The notes beneath the pieces were generated by a model, which was not told the DNA's origin, did not search any database, and saw nothing but the letters and a program-made list of their open reading frames with translations. A stretch of DNA of 64,000 nucleotides from Dermatophagoides farinae (lineage: Eukaryota > Arthropoda > Arachnida > Sarcoptiformes > Pyroglyphidae). Within the stretch, counting starts at the first letter, position 1. Each line of letters opens with the position of its first letter. The DNA lies in NCBI RefSeq assembly GCF_024713945.1, contig NC_134686.1, forward strand, positions 2,318,001 through 2,382,000, given 5' to 3'. Made by a program: the position numbers and the translations under genes. This document shows, piece after piece, positions 13,995 to 27,006 of this stretch.

Positions 13995-16900
13995 GTAAGT
14001 TCATTCCAATCGAATCCAATCCAGTGAATTCGATAAATTTCCAATTTTCCAAATTTCATTGCATTTCAATATTTTTTTTTTTTGATTTTTTCTTTCTCAA
14101 AGTTTTTCTTTTCTTTTTTTCTGTTGCATTTCTGATCTTTCTCATTTTTTTTCGAATACGAATACAGCTGTTCATCATCAACGTTGTCTATATTTGCGTT
14201 TGTTTTCATCGTTGCTGTTGTTGTTGTTGTCGTCGTTGTTGTTGTTGTTATTGCAACCAAAATAGTGTTTATCGAACGCAAATGGATGAATGAAAAATAA
14301 AAAAATAAAAATAAAAATAAAAAGATCCTAGCAATATGCACGTATGTAGTGTGTGTGTATGTGTTCAAATGTTAGCCATACACACTATCACTCGGCTTCA
14401 TTTCATTTCGTTTCGTTTCGGTTTCATTCGAGTTTCAGTAGACAGTAAAAAAAAAAAAAAAATGTTCCTGCCTAGAATGATGAATGATCTTTTCTGATCG
14501 AAAGAACAGAGAGAATAAGAGAGAGAAAGAGAGAGAAAAAAAAAGAAACGCTCGATTCGATGAACATGCTTACAATTTACATACAACTCTAGGTTCGTTT
14601 TTTTTTTATTTATTTCGATTTTGGTTCGCCCCTACCACTTCCACCCATATCATCAAACATTATATTCTCATATAATACTATTTAGTCATACGCCCCCTAT
14701 ATATGTGTGTGTTTGTTTCATTTTTTTTTTCATCGTTGGTTCCTAGACTTGGTATTTCAGCAAAATATCTATATTCCATCTACTGTATACAATTTTTCTG
14801 TGTATGGCCATGATGATGATCCAAAAAAAAAAAAAAAAACAAAATAAACTCGAATAATCCAGAATTGTGATAAAGGAAAAAAATTGTTTGATATCAAAAA
14901 TTGACAACAAAATGACATATAAGAATAAAACAGAATGACAACAGCGACGAAAAATTGGCAGAAACAAAGTACCATCTGACGTACTTTGAATTTGAAAATT
15001 CCATTAAATTCCATGGTTTTTTTATCCATAGCGATCATCCAAAGGAAAAAAATGAGTAGGAGAAAAAATGGATCCCAAAATTTTATGACTGACAAGAATT
15101 TAGTTTCGTCATTGAATTGTTGTGTAACGTCTATAGTCACGAATTTGTTTTTTTTCATTCGAAAAAACAAATGATTCTGTTTGATGTGTACATATGTGTG
15201 CATGAATATTACACGATTCCAAATTCCAATTAATGATGCTGATGATGATGATGATTATAATTTGTATCATTGTATATGTTATGTGTTGATCATCATCGTC
15301 ATCATATTTCACATTAAGATTCTTATTCTTAAAAGAGAGAGAGAGAATAGAATAGAATTTCTGGTGTTGTTGTTGTTGTTGTTGGTTTTTATATGTGACA
15401 ATTGTGGATATATTAATGAAACAAATGAATGAATGAATAGAGAATCTGATACTTTCAAGTTTATTCAGATTCTCATAATTATACATCATCATCATGAATG
15501 AATGAATGAATGAATGAATGATGGATATAATTGTATATCTTTTTTGTTTGTTTTTTGGTTCATTTTTTTTTCTTGTTTTTCATATATATATCACACACAC
15601 AAATGAAATGTGAAAGTGATAAATTATTCTTTCACTTGTTTACAATCATTATCATCATTATATTTTGATGTTGATAAAGTTTGGAATTTTTTTTTCATCA
15701 TCATCATCATCATCATCGTTGCCATTTTTGTTTCTATATCAAAGACAAAAAAAAATGACAACCATCAACGTCGATTTCATTGGCAGTGGTTAGAAATTGA
15801 TTTTTTTTTTATTTTTTTAACATTAACTTTTGGTGTTGTTTTCATTTTATCAAGTGAAAACAAAATAAAAAAAAATTTTTTTTGCTTGTTATCGTTTTTC
15901 ATGTTGTTGTCGCTGTTGTTGTTGTTGTATTCATTACTGTAAAATTTAATAAATTATTTCTGAAATTCTGTTTGTGTGCGTGTGTGTGTGTGTACAATGT
16001 GCAGGTTTTATATCAAATATAATTAGTAAGAATCTGAATTTATAATGACAAATGTTTTGAAATAACGTATGCGTCACACACACACAGAATCCGTTATCAT
16101 TTTTTTTCTGTGACATTTTCATTAATTTTTTACCACATTTCATGTCTTCATTTTTTTTTTGTTTATTTGTCTTGATTATTATGCAAATAGGAATGCAAAC
16201 ATATGAATTCATGATGATGATTCCTTAGGGTCAAAAAAAATAGGAATTATTCATTTCATTTTTTTTTACTGGGTTGATAATGAATCAAAAATCATCATTA
16301 TTTTGTTTCGCTCTCGAAATACAAGAATCATCACTAATAATAAATGAAGGAATGTTGAATCCATCCAAACTGATGGATTCAATTGCTTTCAAATGTTTTT
16401 ATTCTAATCTGATTAGTTTGGGATTTTTTTTTCGACCGTTTAGAAATTCAGAATTTTCATTATCGTGTTGTTTTTTTCCGATTTGATTTGATTTGATTTG
16501 TCTGATCAAAATAAGAATTACAGAAATGAGACAAGAATCTTTATTCTTTAAAACCAAAAAAAAAAAAAAAAAAAACCAAACTACCACCAACAAATAGATA
16601 TTTAGTTTTTTTTTTGCTTGGTGTGAATCAATTTATAAGATGATGATGTTGTTGTTGTTGTGGTGGTTGTTGTTGTTGTTGTTGTTGAATAAGTGTGAAA
16701 ACAATCATCATCATCATCATCATCATTGAAGAAACCAAAAATGGAATGAAAAGAGTCATTAGGCAACCAAAAAAAAAAGCGGATCATTTTCTCTTGTTTT
16801 TATTTCGGTTTTGGTTGTTGATTTGTTTGTTTGTTTGTGTGTGTGTGTTACTTTACTTTTTGGCTTCATCATCATCATCATCATAGTGTACACTAAGCTA

Positions 16901-17728
16901 ATAGCTTAAGCTTTTTTTTGTTAATGTTTAAATAATGGAACCGAAGAGTAATTTTTTTTTCTCTCTCTCTCTACTCGGGTTTCATCAAATTTTGTCGCTG
17001 TTGTTGTTGTTGTTGTTTGTTAATGTTGGTTATATAAGAAAAAGAAATGAACATCATACAATTGGATGGGTTGTTTGTTTTATTTTCCATAGATAATGAC
17101 GACGATGATGATGATGATGATAATGGTGACATATATGTAGTAGTTATGTAATGTTTGTTTGTGGTGACTAAAACAGGAATTGGCAAAAAAAAACCACAAC
17201 GCCTTTTTCCATTTGTTTCATTTTTTTTTCTTCTGGATCTGATTTGATATTTGTTTTTATATGGTAAATGATGATGATTCAAAAAAAAAAATTAATATTA
17301 AAATCAAAGTCCAAATCCAAATTGACAATCCAAATGAAATAAACCAGAATAGTCGTGTTTCTGTTGTTGTTGTATGCATGGATTTTGAATTTTTATGATC
17401 TGATCATATTTTTTTGCGACATGGTACCACATTTTTTGTTTGTTTGTTTCATATTTGATATGTGTGTGTGAAACCATCACCACCACCACCACCACCATGA
17501 TAAACCTTGGCCAAATAATCGAAACGAAACGAAAGAAATAAGGAAAAAAAAGACGAAACAAACAAAAAAAAAACAACCACGGATTTGATTTGACGATGAT
17601 GATGATGATGATGAAGAAAAAAAAATGTACAAAAGAAAAGAATGAATTGAATGAAATGAAAAACACATTGATATAGTAGTAATAGTAACAATGTGTATGT
17701 GGTTCAGAGTCAAGATTTTCATAATATA
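13995..17728. other. No confident gene; simple repeats
   Basis: Apart from one non-repetitive ORF listed separately (16,280-16,486), I see only AT-rich sequence with (GAT)n, (TTG)n, (TG)n, (AATG)n and homopolymer tracts. If the exon ending at 13,994 is real, part of this stretch would be its downstream intron. Confidence 0.5.
16280..16486 (+). CDS. Uncertain small ORF, 68 aa
   Basis: An ATG-initiated frame of 68 codons ending in TGA. It is worth noting only because about 200 bp around it are nearly free of microsatellites and its product is of mixed composition (for example SSLIINEGMLNPSKLMDSIAF). It has no recognised motif, no obvious splice sites and no homologue I can name. A chance ORF or a remnant of a decayed element is as likely as a gene. 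Confidence 0.13.
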   Translation: MNQKSSLFCFALEIQESSLIINEGMLNPSKLMDSIAFKCFYSNLISLGFFFRPFRNSEFSLSCCFFPI

Positions 17729-17954
17729 CAGTAATACCCTGGTTGACCTAATGTCTCGATTGGCATTGTTTCGCTTTTTGATTTTTCTCTCAGTGAAAAT
17801 TCTCGCTAAACAACCGTTGATTGATCAAATACTGTTGTTGTATGTTTAGTAATCACATAAGTGATAAGAATCGATATTATTTAAAGAATTTTCTACCTCC
17901 AGTAATTGCAAATTAAAATAACTGTAACCCAACACGTTAAGCGGAGTATTACTG
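17729..17954. mobile_element. Putative pogo/Tigger-like MITE, 226 bp
   Basis: The left end reads CAGTAATACCCTGGTTGAC. The right end, read on the minus strand, is CAGTAATACTCCGCTTAACG. The first nine bases are identical and about half of the next seventeen match, so these are imperfect terminal inverted repeats. A CAGTAATAC(C/T)CC(G)CTTAAC-type end is typical of Tigger/pogo elements of the Tc1/mariner superfamily, which insert at TA. A TA precedes the left end. The right flank is TTGTA, so the expected TA duplication is not clean, perhaps through mutation. The interior has no transposase ORF and is almost free of microsatellites, unlike its surroundings. A non-autonomous, decayed copy is the best reading. 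I saw no second copy in the window. Confidence 0.55.
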
Positions 17955-20850
17955 TTGTATATATTGTGTATGTGTCCAAAGAAAAAAAAACGAACCCAGC
18001 CATCCAGTCAGCTATTGCAAACCCAAACTCAAGCCAATCCATAGAATCAAACAACAACAACAACAACAAAGATAATTTGCATTCACTCAATATTAATCAT
18101 TTTTGACTGTTGATCATTTATCATTTTTGTACTCTCTCTCTCTCTCTCTTTCTTTCTCGACATCTTTGTATTTTTTTTCTCTTTTTACTCTAGGTGGGTG
18201 TATGTATGGGTGTATTGGCTAGAGAGAGAGAGAGATAGATAGAGGATGTGAGATTATATCGTATATATATATGGTAGTCGTTGGTTGTGAATGGTTCAAC
18301 AACAACAACAACACCAACATTGACAACAGACTGCTACTGATGGCCGAATGGACCAAAAATTGAACCAAAAAAAACGAAAAAAAATAACGAAACAAAACGA
18401 ACACACAATCCATAATAATAACCCAACAACAAAAAAAAGTGTTTCAGGATCCATACAAATGTTGGTTTGGAAAGAATGTTTTTTTTTCTCTCTTGGATAT
18501 ATATAAATTGTGTGTGTGTGTGTGTGTTTGTCTATCTCCAATGGAACGGTGTGGGTGTAACAGTAGCAGAACTTTATTCTCATTCATTTCTGGTTGTTGT
18601 CTTCGTCGTTGTAATACAAAAACTAATAAAATGGCAACTCAATACACAATTTTGTTCATTTAGAAGGAAAAAATCTGAGATGAAATGAAAACGAAAAAAA
18701 AACAAATAAGCAAGTGTGTGTGTGCGTTGTTCCATTTGGAACAACAATCTGAAAGTGGAATATATTCTGTGCAGAAAAAAAAATTCTTGTGCATATGTGT
18801 ACATAGACAGAGTTTTATCATTATTTTTTTTTCTTGTTTTTTTTTTGCTTCAAAATTCACTCTATTTTGAAATTTTTTTTTATTTTTCATCATTTTTCTT
18901 TACTCGTACACACACACACACACAAACGCACACAGAATAAAAGAAAGAATCGAAATTCTTTGGAATAAGATGAATAATTTTTCTTCTTCCATTCTTTTTA
19001 TTCAATTTTAAAAAAAAGATTGAATAGCACACACACACACACACACACATGGTACATGAGATTGAAAATTGTCTATTTTTGTTTTCTTGCCTAATGAATG
19101 ATGTTGCCGTTTGCAGCAGAATTTATTTTGAGATTAGCTTGAGCTAGACAATCCAGAATCAATCATTTCAAATGTCTAGAATCTAGATGAAGTAATTTTG
19201 AAATTTTTGATGAAAAATCACAGGCCACCACCAACAAAAAAAAGTTGACATTCAAACATCGAAAAGCGTTTCAAATTCAATTTGAAATGTTTTCGGTTTT
19301 TTTTCTTGCCACACAGAGAACAATGGTGCCAACAATAATGACAACAACAACAACATTGGCCCATCAAGATCCCAAGAGTGGTTTTGAATTTCAATCATAG
19401 ATAGATAGATAATGATGATAATGATGACCACCTGTTTTACTGTTTTTTGTTTATTTTTTTTCCAAAATTTTTCTTATTCACTAATTACTCTGTGTTCTGA
19501 TCACTCGTTCTGTTTGTGTTGTGTGTGTGTGTGTATGACGAATTGACGTAACGCACACTGGTTATGGTCATTTTCATATAATCTGATTATAATAATCATC
19601 AATTAGAAATCGATTGTAAATGGTGGTGATGATCCAACAAAGAAAAAAAAACTGAAGAAAGAAAACCACTAGCTTACTGACCACTGGCCTGTTGTTAACC
19701 ATTTTCAAAACACACACACACACACAGAGAGACACAAAAATAATAAATGAATGAAATTCTTGAACGAAGAAAAAAAAACTAACAAACTTTAAAAACCATT
19801 AAAAACGCATAATCTTTACTACTTTGCAGGAAAAAAAAATTTTTTTTTTGGTCATTAACATTGTGGAAATAAAAAGGGAGAGAAAAAGCAATTAATGAAT
19901 TTTCAATTGGTCAAGCCATTGTTAAAATTGTTGTTGTTGTTGTTGTTGTCAAATTGTAACACCAAGTTGTCAACACACACACACACACACAAACACAATG
20001 TAACGGAGTTTTTTTTTGTTGTTGTTGTTGTTGTTGATTTGACCACTTGACCACAATCTCATTTATGTTTTTCATTTTTTTTCTTCTCACTGGTTGATGA
20101 TTTTATTATTGTCAAGAAAAATGTATTTTTATTTTTATTTAAAAAAAATTGACCATTTATTCATTCGGGTAAAAATTTGACCAAATGATGATCAAAAGAG
20201 AGAGAAAGGAAATCCGTTAATGACACACACACAAAAAAATCGTTTGTTTCCGTTTTATTTTTTTTAGGAAGAATCACTCTTAACATCATTATCAACAGAA
20301 TAATGATGACCAAAAGATCATTTTTGTTGTTGTTGTTATTGTTGTTGTTGTCGTGAAACTTTGACAAAACAGTGGCAAAAAAAATTAGCCTGATTTTCAA
20401 CAAAAATTTTTTTTTTATTTTTTGAATTCTGAATTCAATGATGAAGAAAAAAAAAGAGAAATTCTCTCTTTCTCTCTCTGTCTGGTTGTCTGACTGAATT
20501 CAAAAGTGAAATCAAAAGCGAAAAAAAGTTGTTTTCATTTAATGGCTGGATATATGGAATCCATAAAATACTAGATGACTTTTAAAAATGTTTGGAATGT
20601 TGCCCCTCTTGATATGTTCTATTGCAAGATTCCTATAATGTTTTTTCAAAACCAACAAAAAAAAAGATTTTTTTCACTCCATATATATATGGATTCATTT
20701 TTGTTGTCGTGAAAAAAATGGTGTTGTTCCTGGAACCAAATGAACAAACATCATTGAAAATGTGTTAATGATTATTTAATTGAAAATTAAACTTTTTTTT
20801 TGCTTTGCTTTGCTTTGCCATCACTACCAACAACACATACACATTTTCAG
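17955..20850. other. No confident gene; simple repeats
   Basis: AT-rich sequence with (CT)n/(AG)n at about 18,132-18,150 and 18,220-18,234, several (AC)n and (TG)n runs, and (TTG)n at 19,929-19,949 and 20,018-20,036. Short mixed-composition frames near 18,540-18,660 lack convincing borders and were not called. Confidence 0.5.
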
Positions 20851-20911
20851 ATCTTGTATCCTGAATATTACTGGCAGACACTCAACTTTAGAATTTTATC
20901 CATTTCAATGA
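20851..20911 (+). CDS. Candidate short exon, reading frame ambiguous
   Basis: A 61-nt segment between an ACATTTTCAG acceptor and a GTGAGT donor (20,912). It has no microsatellite content. Read from its first base it gives ILYPEYYWQTLNFRILSISM. Shifted by one base it gives SCILNITGRHSTLEFYPFQ followed by a stop that spans the donor. Both splice sites are good, but nothing identifies the protein and no adjacent exon can be assigned, so this could be a chance match in AT-rich DNA. Confidence 0.2.
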
Positions 20912-23900
20912 GTGAGTGAGCTAAAAGCTTTGGCTTTTCCGTGTTTGTTTGGAGCTGAAATTCTTTTTTTTTTTTTTTTTTTGCTGGTCACTAAGAAAAC
21001 CCAGAGAATCCAGGATTTTTATTTCGCTCATTTTTCTAATGATCCAATGGATAGTATATGCTAGGCCTCATGCTATTTTTATCATTGAATGATAAAAAAA
21101 AGTTTGCATCTTCGTTCCATCATCATCATCGTCGCCAAATACCACAACGATATGATGCTGATGGTCATCATTTTGTTGTTGTTGTTTTTTTTTCATCAAT
21201 TTAATTGATAAACTTTTTTTTTGTATAAGTGATTCGATTGGATTCAAGAATAAGATGATTGTATATGTGTATATTTGTATTTGGATCCTTTTCTTTTTTT
21301 TCCCATTCCATCATTCATTTATTGATGATGATCAAGAATGGAATTTATTCTTTTATTTCCATTTTCAAATATAGAATTCAAGTGATAATTTATATATATA
21401 AAAAGAAAGATTCCGGATTCTCCCGTGTTTCTGGGTCTGTTTCCGGCCATACACACACACACACACACACCATACACCACAGTATGTTCAATTTAGTTTC
21501 ATTTCATAAAGATCAAATTCAATATAGTGTTTGGTGTTATATTCTTTACTTTCACTATCTTGTTAGTTTTTTTTCTTCATACACTTGACAAAACTCAATT
21601 AGAATTCCAGACCATATAGAATAAAGAATGAATGAATGAATGAAAAAAAATTAACCAACGACAAAAAAAACGTTCGTTTGAATCGAAATTCTAAATAGAT
21701 TTGTTCCTTGATGTGTGTGTGTGTGTGTGTGCAGAGAATTGGGATAGATTTGGCTACAGATAATCATCAGAAAGAAAAACTCATATGGAACAAGAATATG
21801 GTGAATGTATATCTCGAAATGGAAATGAAAACAGCCGTTTTTCATTTTGTGTGTGTGTTTGTTCATGTTTTGCGTAACAACCAGAATATCGGGAAAAAAA
21901 TTGACTACAATGACATAAAAAACGAACCATTCATATTCAAACTGTTGGAAATGTGTATAATGCAAGTATAGAATAATACCGGCTAGTAAAACATGATGGA
22001 ATCGTGTTCCATATATATATATGGATGGATTAGAATAAAAAAAAATAGAATAGAATAGCAAAGAATCATTTTTTTTTGGTTGTTGTATATATTTTTTTTT
22101 ATTCTACCTACACCGATTCCATTTGGAACAAGAAACATGCACACATTCACAGCCTATTAACTATTCAATACTATGTATTATGATTTCAAATCATTGTCCA
22201 TTGTCTTATTGCTCGTAGTCGTCGTCGTCATCATGATGATGATGAACCACGCCTGATGACCGATGACAATGAATTAATTCAGTGAAATTTCATTTTGTTT
22301 TGTTTAATTTTCTACAGAAACAGAGCTAGAGAATCAATGTTATAAAAAAAAGAAACCGAGAAAAAAATTTTCATTATTCTAATCAACTTTTTTGCTGTTG
22401 TTTTTTTTCATCTTATCATATTGACTGTTTTTTGTTGTTGTTGTTGTTGTTGTTGTTGTTATTGGATCCTTTGACATTTAATTATTTATTCTGTCTTTTT
22501 TTTTCTCTGATGAATAAATTCTACATGGGAAAAAAAATTCTGTATGATGATTTTGGAATTTGATCATTAAAAAAAAAATTGATTGAATCAATATTTTCCA
22601 GTGAAAACGTTTGAAAAATGTAAAAAAAAAGTTTTGTTTTGTTGTTTTTTTTTCTTTTGTTTGTCTAATGAAAAATACATTGAAATAAATAAATGACTTT
22701 TATGTTCATTATGTTGTTATGTTTTTTTTTTCATCATTATTATTATTCTGGATCGTTTTTTTTTCTGAAAACAAAAACAAAAACAGAAACAGAAACGAAT
22801 GAATTGTATTCGGCGGTTATAAACCCTGATGATGATGATGATGATGATGGTGGTGGTTGTTTCGAAACGAATCCTATACACGATTTAGTTTTTATAGATC
22901 TGATTTTTTTTCTCCTTTTCTCGGCCTGTCAATCACGCATAGTTGTTGAAAATACAGACGAACAACAACAACAACAGCAAAAGCCACCATTCAATCATCA
23001 TCTATCCATTATCATTCATCCGATTCAATTCGATTCGATTTTTTTTCTTTGCTAAAAAAAAAGTTACCTTAAAATAATTCTACCTACCCTACACACACAC
23101 TAATACACAAAAAATACAAACGAACGAACGAACGAACGAAAAAAAAAACATCAAATACACACGAAATTTTGGCTGTTGTCTCGATTGTTGATCACCATCA
23201 TCATCAAAATACCAATGGAAGAAACAAAAAAAATTGAATGAAATTCGACTCTACCGAACCTATTGTTTTCTTTATTTTTGTTGTTGTTGTCATCGTTTTC
23301 AATGATAATAAAATGATGATGATGATGATGATATCCTTAATATATTCTGTCTATCTGTGTGTGTGTGTGTATGTGTATCCTATATACAAACACACACACG
23401 CTATCTATTTATCTATCAATCTATTATTATCATTCATTCGAGCTGTTTTCGTTTTTTTTTTTGGTTGGTTTTTGTAGGTTGAAACAAGAACGACAACAAC
23501 AACAACAACAACAACAATCCAATATAATTTCCATACAGGAATTTTTCGTTGTTGAAAATAATATGGAAATGAAAGATGTGCATACACACTGAAAAAAAGG
23601 TAAAAAATCTTTCTGTGTCTATGTCTGTGTCTGTGTTTAATATCATCATTGACATATGTGATATGATGATGGGTATAAATAAAATGACAGCGTTTGGTTA
23701 TTTTGATAACCTGTGATTACCTATGCTATGGTGTGGTGGTGGTGGTGGTATCTTTTCATTTTTTTTTCTATTCTCCCCTTTTATTTTTATTTTTTTTTTT
23801 TGCTAGGCAGACGCACGAATTTTCAGTTTTTTTTGTTGTTGTTGTTGTTGCCTGAATTTTCTGGCTGGTTTTTTTTCAGTGTTTGTGTGTGTGTCGCTAT

Positions 23901-26797
23901 AATGATAGACTTGGTGTGAGATTTTTTCATTTCTGTCATAATATTTTTGTTGTTGTTGTTGTTGTTAGTGAATGCTTTGATGATTATGGATGTATAGTGT
24001 GATGGTTATATGGTATGGATAAGAGCAATGATTTTGATTGGCTTTTTTTCTGATATTTTTGTTGTTGTTGTTGTTGAATATATTTATTCTTTCACCATAG
24101 ATATATAGGTGTGTTTATGGCTGAATTTTTACGGATTTTGTTTCATTGTTTGGTGATGATGATGATGGTGGTGGTGGTGGTGGTTCAACACTATACAAAA
24201 TTTGACGATGAATTTACATGAGAAATTGCAAATTTCCTGGACAACAACAAAAAAAATTCAATGTCATTTTCATTGTTACCGGAAATTTTCTCAACTTAAT
24301 CATCGAATCAAATAATTAATTGATTTTGATTGTTTACAGAAAAGAAAAGAAAAAATTTTTAAATTCTGTCATTGCCATTCGACCGATCGATCGATTAATT
24401 CATTTTCATTACATTCATTCATTTATAACAAAAAAAAATAATCAAAAAAAAAAAAAAAAAAAACAGCCACAACAACAATCATGAAAAAGGAGATAATAAT
24501 GTTTTTTTTATCAAAACAAAAAAAAAATGGGAAACGAAGAAACGAAATGAAAAAATTTGAATAAAGATATAATTAGGTTCCATTATTCTGATTATATTCA
24601 AGTTTTTTTTATGGTTTGCTAGCTAGGTGTGTGTGTTTGTGTGTGTGTGTTTGTTTCATTATTCAACCATAATGTGTGTGTGTGTGTGCATGTTTCTGAT
24701 TAACTGTTGATTCAATCTTGTTATTTCTTGATTTAAATGATGATGATGATGATGATATATCAAACCTGTAGTAATAAGTATGATTAAGTGAGAATTTTGG
24801 CTGCACAACCAAAAAAAAAAAAAAATCTGATATGACAAATGACATCATCTTCATCATCATCATTACGTATTATTTTTTTGTGTGCAGTTCATTTGTCTTT
24901 TTTTGTTTTGTTTCTGTTTGTCTCTTGTTCATGTCATTTTGTCGTTTCATATTTTTGTTTTTGTTTTTTTCTTGGTTTTCTGGTTTACTGGTTTTGGATT
25001 CGGATTTTTTTTCCATATGTTTGTTATAAAAATCATCAACTAGGAACAAAATATATGTGATTACTTGATTGATTGATTGATTGATTTAGATGATTATCGA
25101 TAATTTCCAATCATCAATTTATTCGAATAAAATGAAACAAAACAAAACAAAAAAAATTACTACAGATTTTCAAGTTTTAAAAATTAAATTTAAAATTAAA
25201 AAAAAACGGAAGAATCAAACAAAACTAACATGACGAATGAAGCGAATATTCATTATCGACCATAATTATCTTTTCATCATCACTCATCATCATTTTTTTT
25301 ATATGTGTGTGTGTTTTTTTGGTGGTGGTAGTAGTGGATAATAATAATCATCATCATCGTTATCGTTATTATTAACCGTGCGTCTAATGGATTCAAAGCT
25401 ACTGAATTGTAATGATGATAATGATAATGAAATGAAGTGAAAAGTAATGATGATGATGAGGGAATCATGAATCATGAAACTAGTAAAATAAAAAAAAAAA
25501 ACCTGAACAACAACGAAGACGACGACGACCTTCATGCACACAACAAATAAACAAACAAACAAACAGGTTGATTGATTTGATTTTTTGTTCAATATTTCAC
25601 CCACATAAATTGTGTATAGCCACTTGAGAAATGAAAATTTAAAAAAAAATCAGAATAATTAATTGGCCATCGATTCCTGTCTACGACAATGATGACGATA
25701 AAGGTTTCATCTTCTTCATCTTCAGTCATCATTTATTTACCATTAAACCAAAAAAAGAAAAAAAAAACATTTGAAATTTAATAGCCATAAAATGATCAGC
25801 TGTATTTTGTTGTCATTCTTGTATACAATGACAACAACAACAACAACGGACCCAATAAATGTGGTTACAGAAACCTAGAAAATAATAATAATCGTGTGGA
25901 AAAAAAGGAGAACAAGAAATAAAAAGCCATTTCGGAAGCTATTAAATTAATGACATCATCATCATCATCATCAATTTGATCGACCCCGGAACATTTTATA
26001 AAAATAGTCTAGACTCATACACACACAAAGAGAGAGAGAAGGCCGAAATTTTTCTTCAAATACAAAAAAAAATCTATCCATCAAGCGGGTTTTTTTTCAC
26101 TGAATCCGAATCCATTATTTTTGATGATGATGATGATCTTTGATGTTATCATCATGATCATTAAGATCAACACATTGTATCAATATAATAAATTAGAAAT
26201 TTATTGTCGTTTATTTTTTTTTCTGTGTGTGAAACACGTGCCACATCATTATCATTCTGTTCAAGATCAAGGTAATAAAAAAAAAACAGCAACAACTGGA
26301 TTTTTTTTTCTCTTTCACTTTCACTATTTATCTAATGATCATCATAATAATCATTATATATGTGAACAAATTAAACGCGGTAAAAGATTATCTTGTTGAT
26401 CATGATGATGATCATGTTGATGATGATGATGATGATGAACAACATTTTAACAAGTTACTTTTTTTTATGTATCTCTACTATCTGGCTAAATTCATTTATT
26501 AATTGAAATTAATGATGATGATGGTCATTTTTTCTTCATCTTCATCATCATCATCATTATGATGTTGATGTTGATGATGATGATTGAGATGTTAAATGAT
26601 TGATTGATTCATTTATCATTTATCATTTGGTTTTGTGTTTATATTCATTCATTCATCATTAATTTAATGTGATAACACACACATACACACGTGTAAAATG
26701 CAAATTTTTTTTTGCCTTTAAAAATTTAAATTTAAATCCAAATGAATTAATTGATTTTTTTTGTTGTTGTTTTTTAATTTTTTTCTCTCACCTATAG
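20912..26797. other. No confident gene; repeats and ambiguous open frames
   Basis: Mostly microsatellites, including (TTG)n at about 22,434-22,460, (CGAA)n at 23,120-23,140 and (TTG)n at 23,949-23,966. At 21,651-22,061 both strands stay open with mixed composition (136 codons minus, 87 plus), but neither frame shows a motif. The ORF at 22,693-23,055 is listed separately. Two short GT-bordered frames at 26,230-26,380 were seen and not called. Confidence 0.45.
22693..23055 (+). CDS. Uncertain ORF, 120 aa, Asp/Gln-rich, no known family
   Basis: An ATG-initiated open frame ending in TAA. Its first 35 codons are low complexity. The middle has mixed composition (NELYSAVINPD, then an Asp/Gly run, CFETNPIHDLVFIDL, then SRIVVENTDE) before a Gln run and PPFNHHLSIIIHPIQFDS. 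A possible acceptor sits inside (ACGCATAG before position 22,941), so the real coding part, if any, may be only the last third. The runs arise from (GAT)n and (CAA)n repeats. It could be an exon of an unrecognised gene or a chance ORF. Confidence 0.2.
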   Translation: MTFMFIMLLCFFFHHYYYSGSFFFLKTKTKTETETNELYSAVINPDDDDDDDGGGCFETNPIHDLVFIDLIFFLLFSACQSRIVVENTDEQQQQQQKPPFNHHLSIIIHPIQFDSIFFLC

Positions 26798-26960
26798 ATT
26801 TGATCCGCAGTTCTTGGTCATATTCACTTTTGGCTGGTTTTCATTGGATGGGCCGTTTTTTTATTTTTTGGTTCACATCAATGGATTCGTGATCGATTTG
26901 GAATTGTTCTATTCACCACCACGCACTGCTGTTGTATTTTTTGTTTTGTTTTTGTTTTAA
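26798..26960 (+). CDS. Candidate terminal exon of an unrecognised, hydrophobic protein
   Basis: A long pyrimidine tract ends in CTCACCTATAG, a strong acceptor, and is followed by about 160 nt free of microsatellites. Entering with one base completing a codon, the frame reads FDPQFLVIFTFGWFSLDG and continues hydrophobic to a TAA at 26,958-26,960. An AATAAA lies about 40 nt further on, as expected for a last exon. A second frame, starting after the CGCAG at 26,806-26,810, is also open and gives a membrane-like product (GHIHFWLVFIGWAVFLFFG), but it runs past the AATAAA. I recognise neither. No upstream exon could be matched in phase. Confidence 0.3.
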
Positions 26961-27000
26961 ACTCTGTATTTTTTGATGATTTTTTTAAAAATTTCAAATC

Positions 27001-27006
27001 AATAAA
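27001..27006 (+). terminator. Possible polyadenylation signal AATAAA
   Basis: An AATAAA hexamer 41 nt after the TAA that ends the candidate exon at 26,798-26,960. The motif is frequent by chance in such AT-rich DNA, so its value depends on that exon being real. Confidence 0.25.
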
